Shown: piece by piece, positions 55,468-64,000 of the stretch
Layout of the letters: every line of letters starts with the position of its first letter
Position numbering within the stretch: position 1 is the first letter of the stretch
Assembly: GCF_018294505.1 (NCBI RefSeq)
Contig: NC_057809.1
Location: 509,479,914-509,543,913, forward strand
Origin: Triticum aestivum
Lineage: Eukaryota > Streptophyta > Magnoliopsida > Poales > Poaceae
Length of the DNA: 64,000 nt
Direction of reading: 5' to 3'
Notes under the pieces: generated by a model
The model's input: the letters and a program-made list of their open reading frames with translations, nothing else
Told to the model about the DNA's origin: nothing
Database searches by the model: none
Made by a program: the position numbers and the translations under genes

Positions 55468-56097
55468 GATCTTCTCTATCCTTCCAACCCTCTGGCTCGG
55501 CTCTCTTCTCCGCCCTTGGCTCTGTGGGTGGCTGGTCCTATTTATAGAGGCCCTGGTCCTCTTTCCAAATATTGAGCGGGAAGGGAGCCAACAATGGCGG
55601 GCTAATTTGAAGGGGACATCTAGTATCAACTATCCTGACAAAAGTAGTCTTCGCCTGCGCAAAGCTCTGGTGATGACGCAGTCTTGGGCTCCACGGTGAC
55701 CTCCGTCTCGTAGTACTCCTGGTCTTGGTCTCGTTGCACCGACACGGCAACCTTTGCCTGATGCCTCGGTACTCCGCGGCTGCGCTTGCCCTCTTTGCAC
55801 CAAAGAGGAAGGGAGGACACTGCGCGGGCTGGCACCCGCCTGGCGCCCCCGGTCGTCATGGCTTGCGTCACGGGCACCTCGTGAGGTACCCTGCCTTGAT
55901 CTCTCCGCCTCCTCGTGAGCCAGCCCGACGAGGCCGTGCCTGAGGAAGCTCCGCGTTGTCCGCCCCGTGAGGCTTGGCCCCTCGCGAGGGTCTTGGGTTT
56001 GTGTTGGTGAAGATGGGCCGCGTTGGGCCCCCCTTTGAGCCATGCCGCAGGCCGCAGGCAGGCAAGTCTGGGGACCCCCGTTCCCAGAACGCCGACA
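55116..56097 (-). repeat. Element E 5' LTR
   Basis: 982 bp, minus strand TGTCGGCGTTCTGGG ... GGAATCCGACA. Contains a (TC)n microsatellite of about 42 bases (55419-55461), short in the other LTR; this explains most of the length difference. A likely TATA box is TATAAATAGG on the minus strand (about 55539-55548). Followed by the target duplication AGAGG. Confidence 0.88.
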
Positions 56098-56102
56098 AGA
56101 GG

Positions 56103-56207
56103 GCCCGATCCTGGGTAAACATCGTGTCCCCTACCTCCTATTACCATCCACCTTAGACGCATAGTTTGGGACCCCCTACCCGAGATCCGCCGGTTTTGAC
56201 ACCGACA
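56103..56207 (+). repeat. Element D 3' LTR, right part
   Basis: Resumes after E and its second AGAGG (56098-56102) with GCCCGATCCTGGGTAAAC and ends CCGACA at 56207, followed by D's target duplication CGCGT (56208-56212). Left plus right part is 471 bp, equal to the 5' LTR. Confidence 0.88.
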
Positions 56208-56212
56208 CGCGT

Positions 56213-57053
56213 TGTTAGCAAAATTATTCCTACCAACAAAATTCACATCCATAGATTCATTATTATTCTCAATAAAAGTAGATAAAGGTATATCATTAGG
56301 ATCAGAAGAAACCCTTTTATTAGCAAATAATTTCATAAGTTCATCCATCTTTCCACTCAAAACATTGATTTCTTCTATTGCATGCACTTTCTTATTAGTA
56401 GATCTTTCAGTGTGCCATTGAGAATAATTAACCATAATATTATCTAGGAGTTTAGTAGCTTCTCCTAAAGTGATTTCCATAAAAGTGCCTACCGCGGCCG
56501 AATCTAAAAGATTTTTAGAAGCAAAATTCAATCCGGCATAAAATTTTTGTATAATCATCCACAAATTCAAACCATGTGTTGGGCAATTACGTATCATTAA
56601 TTTCATCCTCTCCCAAGCTTCTGCAACATGTTCATGATCAAGTTGCTTAAAATTCATAATATCGTTTCTAAGAGAGATGATCTTAGCGGGAGGAAAATAC
56701 TTAGAGATAAAAGCATCCTTGCACTTATTCCAAGAATCAATACTATTTTTAGGCAAAGATGAAAACCAAGCTTTAGCATGATCTCTAAGGGAAAAAGGAA
56801 ATAGCTTCAATTTAACAATATCATTGTCCACATCTTTCTTCTTTTGCATATCACACAAATCAACGAAGCTATTTAGATGGGTAGCGGCATCTTCACTAGG
56901 AAGGCCGGAAAACGGATCTTTCATGACAAGATTCAGCAAGGCAGCATTAATTTCACAAGGTTCAGCATCGGTAAGAGGAGCAATCGGAGTGCTAATAAAA
57001 TCATTGTTGTTGGTATTGGTAAAGTCACATAATTTAGTGTTATCTTGAGCCAT
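56213..57053 (-). pseudogene. gag: Element C gag, N-terminal part
   Basis: ATG 57053 (MAQDNTKLCDFTNTNNNDF), open to the D junction at 56213. The capsid domain of the Athila type is visible: LRDHAKAWFSSLPKNSIDSW, AFISKYFPPAK, NFKQLDHEHVAEAWERMK and GLNFASKNLLDSAAVGTF. This piece itself is undamaged; the gene is broken by D's insertion, with its remainder at 17575-16335. Confidence 0.82.
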
Positions 57054-57259
57054 CGTGACAAGCAAGCAATCCAACACATAAGCAAACGAGGAATGGGAAA
57101 AAAGTTAAATAGAGAAAGAGAGGGAGGATAGAGAGATAGGGCCAATAAAACGGCAAGGGTGAAGTGGGGGAGAGGAAACGAGAGGAAAATGGCAAATAAT
57201 GTAATGCGGGAGATTAGGGTTTGTGATGGGTACTTGGTATGTTGACTTTTGCGTAGACC
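57054..57259 (-). other. Element C leader
   Basis: About 200 bases between the primer-binding site and gag, purine/pyrimidine-biased (minus-strand CTCTCTCCCTC-like). No ORF. Confidence 0.5.
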
Positions 57260-57277
57260 TCCCCGGCAACGGCGCCA
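57260..57277 (-). other. Element C primer-binding site (tRNA-Asp type)
   Basis: Minus-strand TGGCGCCGTTGCCGGGGA, the usual Athila primer-binding site, about 11 bases inside the 5' LTR. Confidence 0.85.
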
Positions 57278-57288
57278 GAAATCCTTCT

Positions 57289-58868
57289 TGCTACCTCTTG
57301 AGCACTGCGTTGGTTTTCCCTTGAAGAGGAAAGGGTGATGCATCAATGTAGCATAAGTATTTCCTCAGTTTTTGAGAACCAAGGTATCAATCCAGTAGGA
57401 GGCTACGTGCGAGTCCCTCGCACCTACACAAAACAAATAAATCCTCTCAACCAACGCGATAAGGGGTTGTCAATCCCTACATGGTCACTTACGAGAGTGA
57501 GATCTGATAGATATGATAAGATAATATTTTTGGTATTTTTATGATAAAGATGCAAAGTAAAATAAAAGCAAAGTAAAAAGCAAAGGAAATAACTAAGTGT
57601 TGGAATATTAATATTATGAAGATAGACCCGGGGGCCATAGGTTTCACTAGTGGCTTCTCTCAAGAGCATAAGTATTTTACGGTGGGTGAACAAATTACTG
57701 TTGAGCAATTGACAGAATTGAGCATAGTTATGAGAATATCCAGGTATGATCATGTATACAGGCATGACGTCCAAGACAAGTAGATCGACTCCTGCCTGCA
57801 TCTACTACTATTACTCCACACATCGATCGCTATCCAGCATGCATCTAGAGTATTAAGTTCAAGAGAACAGAGTAACGCTTTAAGCAAGATGACATGATGT
57901 AGAGGGATAAATTCATGCAATATGATAAAACCCCCATCTTGTTATCCTCGATGGCAACAATACAATACGTGCCTTGCTGCCACTACTGTCACTGGGAAAG
58001 GACACCGCAAGATTGAACCCAAAGCTAAGCACTTCTCCCATTGCAAGAAAGATCAATCTAGTAGGCCAAACCAAACTGATAATTCAAAGAGACTTGCAAA
58101 GATAACCAATCATACATAAAAGAATTTAGAGAAGATTCAAATATTGTTCATAGATAAACTTGATCATAAACCCACAATTCATCTGTCTCAACAAACACAC
58201 CACAAAAGAAGATTACATCGAATGGATCTCCACAAGAGAGGGGGAGAACTTTGTATTGAGATCCAAAAAGAGAGAAGAAGGAAGCTAATAACTATGGACC
58301 CGAAGGTCTGAGGTAAACTACTCACACTTCATCGGAGAGGCTACGATGTTGCTGTAGAAGCCCTCCATGATCGATGCCCCCTCCGGCAGATCTCCGGAAC
58401 GGGCCGCAAGATGGGATCTCATGGATACAGAAAGTTACGACGGTGGAATTAGGGTTTTGGCTCCATATTTGATCATTTGGGGGGTACGTAGGTATATATA
58501 GGAGGAATGAGTACGTCGGTGGAGCAACAGGGGGCCCATGAGGGTGGAGGGCACGCCTGGGGGGTAGGCGCGCCCCCTATCTCGTGGCTTCCCTGTTGGT
58601 TGCTTGACGTAGGGTCCAAGTCTCCTGGATCTTGTTCGTTCCAAAAATCACATTCCCGGAGGTTTCATTCCGTTTGGACTCCGTTTGATATTCCTTTTCT
58701 TCGAAACCCTAAAATAGCTAAAAAACAACAATTCTGGGCTGGGCCTCCGGTTAATAGGTTAGTCACAAAAATAATATAAAAGCGAATAATAAAGCCCAGT
58801 AATGTCCAAAACAGAAGATAATATAGCATGGAGCAATCAAAAATTATAGATACTTTGGAGACGTATCA
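57289..58868 (-). repeat. Element C 5' LTR
   Basis: 1580 bp. Minus strand TGATACGTCTCCAAAG ... AGAGGTAGCA. TATA box TATATATACC on the minus strand (about 58492-58501). The target duplication GCGGT follows at 58869-58873. Confidence 0.9.
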
Positions 58869-59200
58869 GCGGTGTAATTCTCCCACCATGAGGTTGCGGG
58901 TCCATCTAGTTGATGTGCGGCAAAGCACACCTTCTCAGCATTTGTGCAACCTGCGGTGGTCATCTCCCTTCCAATCTTACGGAGCCAGTCATCAGCAACA
59001 ATCGGCTCGGTGCTGCTAGAGAACACCGGCAAATTCAACCTTAGAAAACAAGCTAAGTTGTCAACTGGGGGTGGTGGTGGTGGGTTGTTGTTGTTGTTGC
59101 CTTGGTTCTGAACGAGCAACTGCATCAAGGCATTCTGATGTTGGATCAACTGAGTGAGCTCCAGCGGGAAAATGAATCCGGGGTCACATCTCAGAGGCAT
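58869..59200 (-). pseudogene. gag: Element A gag, N-terminal piece
   Basis: ATG 59198-59200 (MPLRCDPGFIF), then Q/N/P-rich (QNQGNNNNNPPPPPP) and the capsid start EPIVADDWLRKIGREM, AAHQLDGPATSWWENY, cut by C. It continues at 11926. A start further upstream in the same frame is possible. No stop within this piece. Confidence 0.8.
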
Positions 59201-59402
59201 CCGATAGGTTTAGATGGGTGAGAATAGAATAGAAAATAGGGTCTAAAGAGATATTTCACTACCCATACGCACATGAGACAAACATATTCAATTCACACCA
59301 CTCAATTCAAACAAGATTCATACAATTGACCTAAGCTACTATTACAAGATCTCGCACGATTCTAAATACTTGGAAGAATACTAATAGTGATATGGCGGTC
59401 AA

Positions 59403-60124
59403 CTAGAAATTTTTATCGGTGGAAGACTCCACAATATCCGCTCCAGCTTTGTCTTCATTATCATCACTGTCTTCATCATCGCTGTCGGGGTCTGTGTCTA
59501 TGTCATCTAGTATGATGTAGTCGTCAGAACAAATGTCCACTCTAGGCTCGGGCTTCACCACGGGTATTCCTAGCTTCCTCCTAAGGTCTTCATTCTGCTA
59601 CAGCAGTACAACAATTTCTTCTTCATATCCATCATGTGTAGCCTTGATTTCCTCTTCTAGCTCCATATTCCGGGTCATCACCTTCTTCGTATCTATCATG
59701 TTAGCACACATCTGGTTCTCATAACGATGAATGTGCTGGTTCAACCCCTATATGTAGGCTGCAATAGAATTATCCTTCCTGGTGCGAATCATCTCCCATT
59801 GCTCATGTCGGCATCCACATATCTGGTAGGTGGTGTCTTTAAGATCCTTGTTGTACACCTCGCCTATGCGTCCAATGGTGATGTGGGCGGTCATGCTCTT
59901 TCCTAAACTCCAGGTTGGTGCATCAAAGGAAAACTCGATGGGCGTGGTAATTGGTGCATAAGTCCTTCTTGAATCATCCAGCGCCCCTCTTATGGTAAAG
60001 TGGCGGTGAAGGTTCCGGTGAAGCTTGGTATGCCGATGTTCAGGTACCTAGTGACTTCCTTCAAGTGTCGCCCGAAAGGGGTGTTGTCATCCTGTCGAGT
60101 GAACTTGTTCCTTGGGTCCGTCAT
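59403..60124 (-). pseudogene. Extra ORF between PBS and gag in chromovirus A
   Basis: Sense-strand protein upstream of gag, about 240 codons from ATG 60124 (MTDPRNKFTRQDDNTPFGRH) to TAG 59403. It has one frameshift near 60000 and two in-frame TAGs; the rest is a continuous, gene-like read. Middle: PIEFSFDAPTWSLGKSM. Second half: helical and charged, coiled-coil-like (KKVMTRNMELEEEIKATHDG). Tail: strongly acidic (DDIDTDPDSDDEDSDDNED). No family is recognised. Chromoviruses normally go from leader straight to gag, so this is an additional gene; role unknown. Confidence 0.6.
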
Positions 60125-60216
60125 CTATAGTGTAGAAATAAAGAAGAGTTAGAAATGAGTAGAGAAGAGTAATCCTGTAGCTTTTCCTAGTGGTCGCATC
60201 CTACAGTCAGTGTGTG

Positions 60217-60228
60217 CTTTGATACCAT
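60217..60228 (-). other. Element A primer-binding site
   Basis: Minus-strand TGGTATCAAAGC, close to the initiator tRNA-Met site TGGTATCAGAGC common in plant chromoviruses, two bases inside the LTR end. Confidence 0.75.
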
Positions 60229-60230
60229 CT

Positions 60231-61731
60231 TGTAGAGACCCGATCCCAATGGACCGTAGTCTTTGTGCTTAAGTGTCATCCCTAGATCAGTATTGCTGAC
60301 ACACAGTACTCGAGGATTTATAACAGGGTTCAATCCCACACTTATTACACCGAGTGTCTCATAAAGTGTACTTATTACAATAATATGGCTGAAGGCCATC
60401 TAAATAACTACGGAAGCTTCGAAGATAAATGAGTCCATCCAACTCCACGGCAAAACTAAGTGCATGACAACGACCTATCGCACCTTACTATTCGTTTGAA
60501 AATTCTGCAACATGACACGTTGCAGCCGTGTAGGTCAGCACATGGAATATGCTGGCAAGATCACACTATAGAGAAAATGATGGAATAATAGCTATCACTA
60601 CATGCATATTTGGCTGGTGGAGGCTCTAAGTTTAATATTTGCATAAAGCTAATTTTTCCCTACAACAAAGGAGTAGATTTTATTTAACTACCAGGTTTAT
60701 GCCATTATTGAGAAGATTCCCCCAACTCAATCCAAAATTACCATGTAATAAAATTAATAACCCAACAAATTCATTAAGTAAAGTGATGAGATCAATCAAC
60801 AATTCAAATACCAGATACTCAAAATGTCCATAACCGGGGACACGGGTAATGATGATTAGTTTATACACTCTGCAGTGGTTTGCACACTTTTCCCCACAAG
60901 ACTCGACCGCATTCATGATCGGAAGATCGAGACATAGTCTTTCTGAAGCATGAACTCTTTACTCTGGGTAGACATTACCACCTACTTTCCCCTACATCTG
61001 CTAGCCTACCACTGAAAGAGGTCACACAACTTACTCAACTATGCTAGAGCCCATAATGGCTTGTTGCTGCACATGGAAGTTTCTAGCATGAATAATCTTA
61101 TGATCCCTTTGAGCCTGGGTGGCATTCCATAGGATGATCACACGGATACTCCGGGATATCCTAGGACAACACTGGATTCTCCAGGTGTCCGCAACCAATC
61201 CACCTAGATGTGTATTAAAGTAGCCACCTTAAGTTTCCCTTAGTTATTATCTGAATAGAGGGGATCGTAACGAAGAATTTGGCATTGATTTCTTTGGATT
61301 TGGATAAACGAGCAAAAAGTTATGACCGTTTAAAGATTAGGGACTAATCTGCAAAGAAAATAATTATGGATAGGTCCCTGGCGGAAATTTAACGAACGAA
61401 AATTTGCTACGAAAGTCTAACAAACGAAAACCGTTTGCTACCAAAGTCTAATGGACGAACGTCAGCTAAATAAAGTAACCTAAAAAAATAAACCGGGTTT
61501 AGAAAAGAAAATCGAAAACAAAAAAAACCGGATCGGGGTGGCGGTTTATACCGGTTCGGCGAGAAAAACCGACGACGGTGGCGATGGTTGGTGGCGGCGG
61601 CGGCTCTGGCAAGGCGGGATGGTGCGGGGCGGCGAGCTGCGGCGGCGGGGCGTTGGCTATAATGGCGAGGCGAGGCGGCAGTGGTGGTGGGAGGCGGCGG
61701 CGGCTAACGAGGAGGAGGGGGGGTCAGGGCC
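60231..61731 (-). repeat. Element A 5' LTR, truncated by CACTA element H
   Basis: Plus strand starts TGTAGAGACCCGATCCC at 60231. The part 61249-61700 matches 421-1000 of the 3' LTR, including the repeated CTAACGAACGAA-type motifs and the GGCGGTGGCGG-rich stretch. Cut at 61732 by element H. No ORF of note. Confidence 0.75.
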
Positions 61732-61744
61732 CACTACTAGGGAA

Positions 61745-61925
61745 AACCCTAGTAGTAGCGCTTGAAATATGCATAGCAGTAGCGCTGGGTCGAGCACTAC
61801 CACTAAGGCGCTACAGCTAACTAGTAGGAGTAGCGCTGGAAAGGGAGCGCTACTACTATACCTAGTTAGCAGTAGCGCTTTCCTTTTGACAGCGCTACTG
61901 CTACTTGTAAGTAGTAGTAGGGCCT
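61745..61925. repeat. Element H subterminal repeats
   Basis: Seven or so copies of AGTAGCGCT or its reverse complement, with AGTAGTAG runs. Candidate transposase-binding sites by analogy. Confidence 0.7.
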
Positions 61926-62029
61926 GTTCTAAAAATCTCTGCCGCTAAATTTTCCTGTATTTTAAAAAATACAGCTTATTTTCATTGTGTGGTTTTATAT
62001 CCAGTACTTTCATCATATGATTTTATGAC

Positions 62030-62238
62030 CATGATTACTTATTATATATAACAGTGGATGAAATGAACGTGGAGTAGATTCAAGTGGAGGCAACATGTGG
62101 TGCATGTCGAAAGTACTACTCTAATCCAAACTTCATCTAGTTTGGATTAGTAGTACTTTTGATGTGCACCACATGTTGGCTTCACTTCAATCTAATCCAG
62201 GTCATTTCACCCACTGTTATATATAATAAGTAATCATG
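62030..62238. repeat. 209-bp inverted repeat (hairpin) in element H
   Basis: Arms of about 100 bases (CATGATTACTTATTATATAT ... and its reverse complement) match at roughly nine of ten positions around a loop of about eight bases near 62130. Similarity may extend a few bases outward. It lies between the subterminal repeats and the 3' end of the element H gene. It could be a MITE or a hairpin-RNA source. Confidence 0.75.
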
Positions 62239-62435
62239 CTCATATAACAACTTAGCATCACACATCATCGATCATAATAATAAATAACTCATCATTGGTA
62301 TCATAATAACAAGTCATAGTCATCATCATCAAACATACAACTTCTACTCGATACCACGTCATCATCATAGTCATCTAACCAATCCTACTTAGTTCTTCTT
62401 AGAACATGATCATGAGTATTATTAATTAGGACCTA

Positions 62436-63623
62436 CTACCTTCTCTTAGGTAAAATAGCATAAAACAAGATAGGCCCTGACTCTCCATTATGGAGAATGG
62501 AGATTATCATGTCTTTAATTCTTGCCTTCCGCACAATGTTGCTTCCAAGTACCTCCTTACGATTATCCATACATTTTTTCCATGCTTTGATTTTCATGTA
62601 TCCACTTCTTTTAGAAATCCAATATGGATAGGTGAGATTCGTAGGATGACCTGGTCGTATGTTCAAAACATCAAGGCGACCATTCTGATACATCAGATGA
62701 GGCACACAATCATTCAGGATTTTCTATTGAAAAACATAGTAATAACTTCGTAGTTAGCAATGTAGTTAAGTTTTAAAAGAATTTATGCAAAAGATGCACG
62801 AATGTCGTAATACTAAAAAATCTTACCATGGCATCTCCATGGATGTTACAGTAGTTCAACACGTGCACTAGTGGCACGTATTGACCATAACGTGGAGGAG
62901 TTTTATAATAGATATTGTAATTCTCAAGATCAGTACAAAATGCGACCATATGATTTTTCTCCTCATAAGTTAACTTAGAGCCATCGGTGTAGTAGGTTCT
63001 GTCTACCATGTTCTGCACATTGTTTGGACAATGAAAATAAGCTGTCAACTATTTTGAAATGAACAATATAAATTAGTTAATAACTATGTTTGTGAAACTC
63101 ACATAGCAGTAGAATTGGAAGCGTATCAACAAGGGCCCAAATGTCCATATTGTCTTGATCGGTGTCAGGATCACCAAGATCCATGGTGACAAGCATACCC
63201 TCATAAAAACCATACATCTTGAAAAGTGCTTCCCAATTTTTGCAACCAAAATGGGTTACGGTCTCAGAATTATACAGATTTACTTCAAAATCCACATCAT
63301 GATGGGTCCTTAGGTGAATTTTCTTTGTTTCGAAATTTTCATGGTCTTCAAAACCCATCCTCTCCAAGACATAGCGTCTTGCATGGCATGGGATAAGCTA
63401 GTCAAATTGTAAAAGATGAAAATTACACGTTGAAATAGTTGAAGTCATGCTTAATTACGAAAAAACACTTTTCATCGTTGCGTACCATTTCAACATCGAA
63501 GGTCTCCTGGAGCTTAATGCTGAAGCGCTGATCTTCTTGAAGGTGAGGCATGTCGCACAGACCTCGGTCATCGTTGCACCAGCTGCACTCCCCCGGGAGA
63601 GTTTCGTCGTCCGATGACGACAT
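62436..63623 (-). CDS. B3-like protein gene carried by CACTA element H, four exons
   Basis: Exons 63623-63486, 63397-63103, 63041-62827 and 62723-62436. All introns are GT...AG and all phases fit, giving 311 aa with no stop; each intron is short (about 60-105 bases). Residues 1-46: acidic start with two CxxC-like pairs (ECSWCNDDRGLC). Exon 2 resembles a B3 DNA-binding domain: IPCHARRYVLERM, IHLRTHHDVDFEVNLYN and HFGCKNWEALFKMYGFYEGM. The last exon has a second B3-like pattern (MKIKAWKKCM ... GPILFYAIL). Likely nuclear. The acceptor of exon 3 was chosen by phase (second of two AGs). The fold is inferred by pattern only. Confidence 0.65.
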
Positions 63624-63733
63624 TTCCTATGTTCATAATTCAAAGATTAAACTTGTACAATTCAGTATATGTACTATAAAAATTAAATTAGATCATTATT
63701 ATTCATCACGGGTTGACTATCGGTCTGCCGAGT

Positions 63734-64000
63734 CTATATGGTGGAGACCCTCCCTCACTGATTCCTCTCTAACATTTGCGACCGTCGGTGATGGTCGTTA
63801 CTCCTCCTTCCCCTAGTGCATAACAAAGGTCTAGCATAAGGAGAAGAAGGAGAAACGACCCCCACGACAACAGTCGGGATTCTTCGTCCTCTCTCATATA
63901 TGGTGGATACACTCCCTCATAGATTTTTCGACTGTCGGTGATGGTCATTATTCCTCCTTCCCCTAGTGCATAACAAAGGTCTAGCACAAGGAGAAGAAGG
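63734..64000. repeat. 150-bp tandem repeat at the window end (element H)
   Basis: Two copies 150 bp apart, e.g. GTCGGTGATGGTC at 63784 and 63934, then CCTCCTTCCCCTAGTGCATA in both. The last copy runs to the window end, so the array may continue. Confidence 0.8.

Larger units (their letters stand above)
26328..56097 (-). mobile_element. Element E: Tat-type Ty3/Gypsy retrotransposon with antisense B3-like gene
   Basis: Minus-strand element in D's 3' LTR, flanked by AGAGG. LTRs 26328-27277 and 55116-56097. Pol carries RT, two RNase H domains and integrase (the second RNase H marks the Tat lineage) and is interrupted by F inside integrase and by CACTA G inside protease. Between the pol stop (33351) and the 3' LTR lie a 55-bp tandem array and an intact ORF on the opposite strand (27576-28358). 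Most of gag is missing. A second F-like copy (F') sits within the tandem array between two gaps. Confidence 0.85.
17576..56207 (+). mobile_element. Element D: Fatima-like Gypsy retrotransposon, non-autonomous
   Basis: Plus-strand element in C's gag. 5' LTR 17576-18046 (471 bp). 3' LTR 25962-26327 continued at 56103-56207 after element E; together these are also 471 bp. The target duplication CGCGT lies at 17571-17575 and 56208-56212. The LTR (TGAGGGAGTCCTGGATTAGG) matches my memory of wheat Fatima. The interior has gag and protease, no RT or integrase, and a decayed multi-exon gene on the opposite strand. This fits the non-autonomous Fatima type. Confidence 0.88.
11927..58868 (-). mobile_element. 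Element C: Sabrina/WHAM-like Athila retrotransposon, gag-protease only
   Basis: Minus-strand element split by element D. LTRs 11927-13499 (1573 bp) and 57289-58868 (1580 bp). The target duplication GCGGT occurs at 11922-11926 and 58869-58873. The primer-binding site TGGCGCCGTTGCCGGGGA (57260-57277) is the tRNA-Asp type typical of Athila. Gag begins at 57053, jumps D (56213 to 17575) and runs into a protease ending at 16335. No RT, RNase H or integrase is present, so it needed enzymes in trans. The LTR looks like the wheat Sabrina/WHAM group to me; the exact family name needs a library search. Confidence 0.85.
1..61731 (-). mobile_element. Element A: chromovirus-type Ty3/Gypsy retrotransposon (outermost host of the nest)
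   Basis: Outermost element, read on the minus strand; its 3' LTR end lies beyond the window start. Seen: LTR-like sequence at both ends, primer-binding site (60217-60228), gag with a CCHC zinc knuckle, protease, RT, RNase H, integrase and a C-terminal chromodomain directly before a polypurine tract. The integrase chromodomain defines chromoviruses; domain wording resembles the Tekay clade. It is split by B (5350-11642) and C (11927-58868) in gag and truncated by CACTA H at 61732 in the 5' LTR. Removing B and C and one copy of each target duplication brings the gag pieces back into register, which confirms one ancestral element. It is dead: many stops. Confidence 0.85.
61732..64000. mobile_element. 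Element H: CACTA transposon, terminal 2.3 kb
   Basis: Starts CACTACTAGGGAAAACCC at 61732, a typical Triticeae CACTA end. Subterminal copies of AGTAGCGCT/AGCGCTACT in both orientations follow (61745-61925). The other end and the 3-bp duplication lie outside the window. It contains an intact four-exon gene on the minus strand, a 209-bp hairpin and a 150-bp tandem repeat. Confidence 0.8.

Noticed and set aside
57260..57277. tRNA gene at the tRNA-like sequence
   Set aside because: Only the 18-base primer-binding complement is present, with no tRNA body.
1..64000. Host protein-coding genes or rRNA/tRNA genes
   Set aside because: Every coding segment with family signals falls inside an element with defined ends; no rRNA or tRNA sequence was recognised.

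Overview
This is plant nuclear DNA, almost certainly from a Triticeae grass (wheat or Aegilops). It is one block of nested transposable elements with no host gene that I can defend. The assignment rests on LTRs I recognise (a Fatima-like Gypsy LTR and a Sabrina/WHAM-like Athila LTR), on Stowaway and CACTA elements of wheat type, and on the depth of nesting. There are three assembly gaps (24273-24474, 29230-30083, 32811-33193).

Layout. Element A, a chromovirus (Ty3/Gypsy with an integrase chromodomain) on the minus strand, fills the outside: 3' LTR 1-1581, pol 1594-4979, gag in three pieces, an extra ORF upstream of gag at 59403-60124, and 5' LTR 60231-61731. Element B (5350-11642, plus) sits in A's gag (TSD CTGCT); it is non-autonomous and carries only an Athila ORF1-like protein. 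Element C (11927-58868, minus, Sabrina-like, gag and protease only) also sits in A's gag (TSD GCGGT). Element D (17576-56207, plus, Fatima-like, no reverse transcriptase) interrupts C's gag (TSD CGCGT). Element E (26328-56097, minus, Tat-type Gypsy with pol) interrupts D's 3' LTR (TSD AGAGG). Element F (33929-46707, plus, Tat-type) interrupts E's integrase (TSD GGGGT). CACTA element G (49957-54310) interrupts E's protease (TSD GGG). A partial second copy of F (F', 30084-32810) lies between two gaps inside E. CACTA element H starts at 61732 inside A's 5' LTR and runs off the window. The chain A>C>D>E>F is five levels deep, and each of the four insertions in it has a matching target-site duplication.

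How the parts work. F is the youngest: its two 545-bp LTRs read identical, and gag-protease and pol are open apart from one in-frame TAG. F has the Tat-lineage dual RNase H, integrase and a tandem array after pol. Opposite to pol it carries a complete seven-exon gene with its own TATA box (45601 back to 41808, 907 codons) whose splice phases all fit. D carries a decayed relative of that gene, and E carries a different antisense gene coding for an AT-hook plus a B3-like domain. CACTA element H carries an intact four-exon gene (311 aa), also B3-like. So the window holds several element-borne genes that look regulatory, three of them antisense inside LTR retrotransposons.

Decay. A's pol has about a dozen premature stops over 3.4 kb but no frameshift from protease to chromodomain. 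Nearly all stops are what C-to-T change at CGA, CAG or TGG codons would give, as expected of long-methylated DNA.
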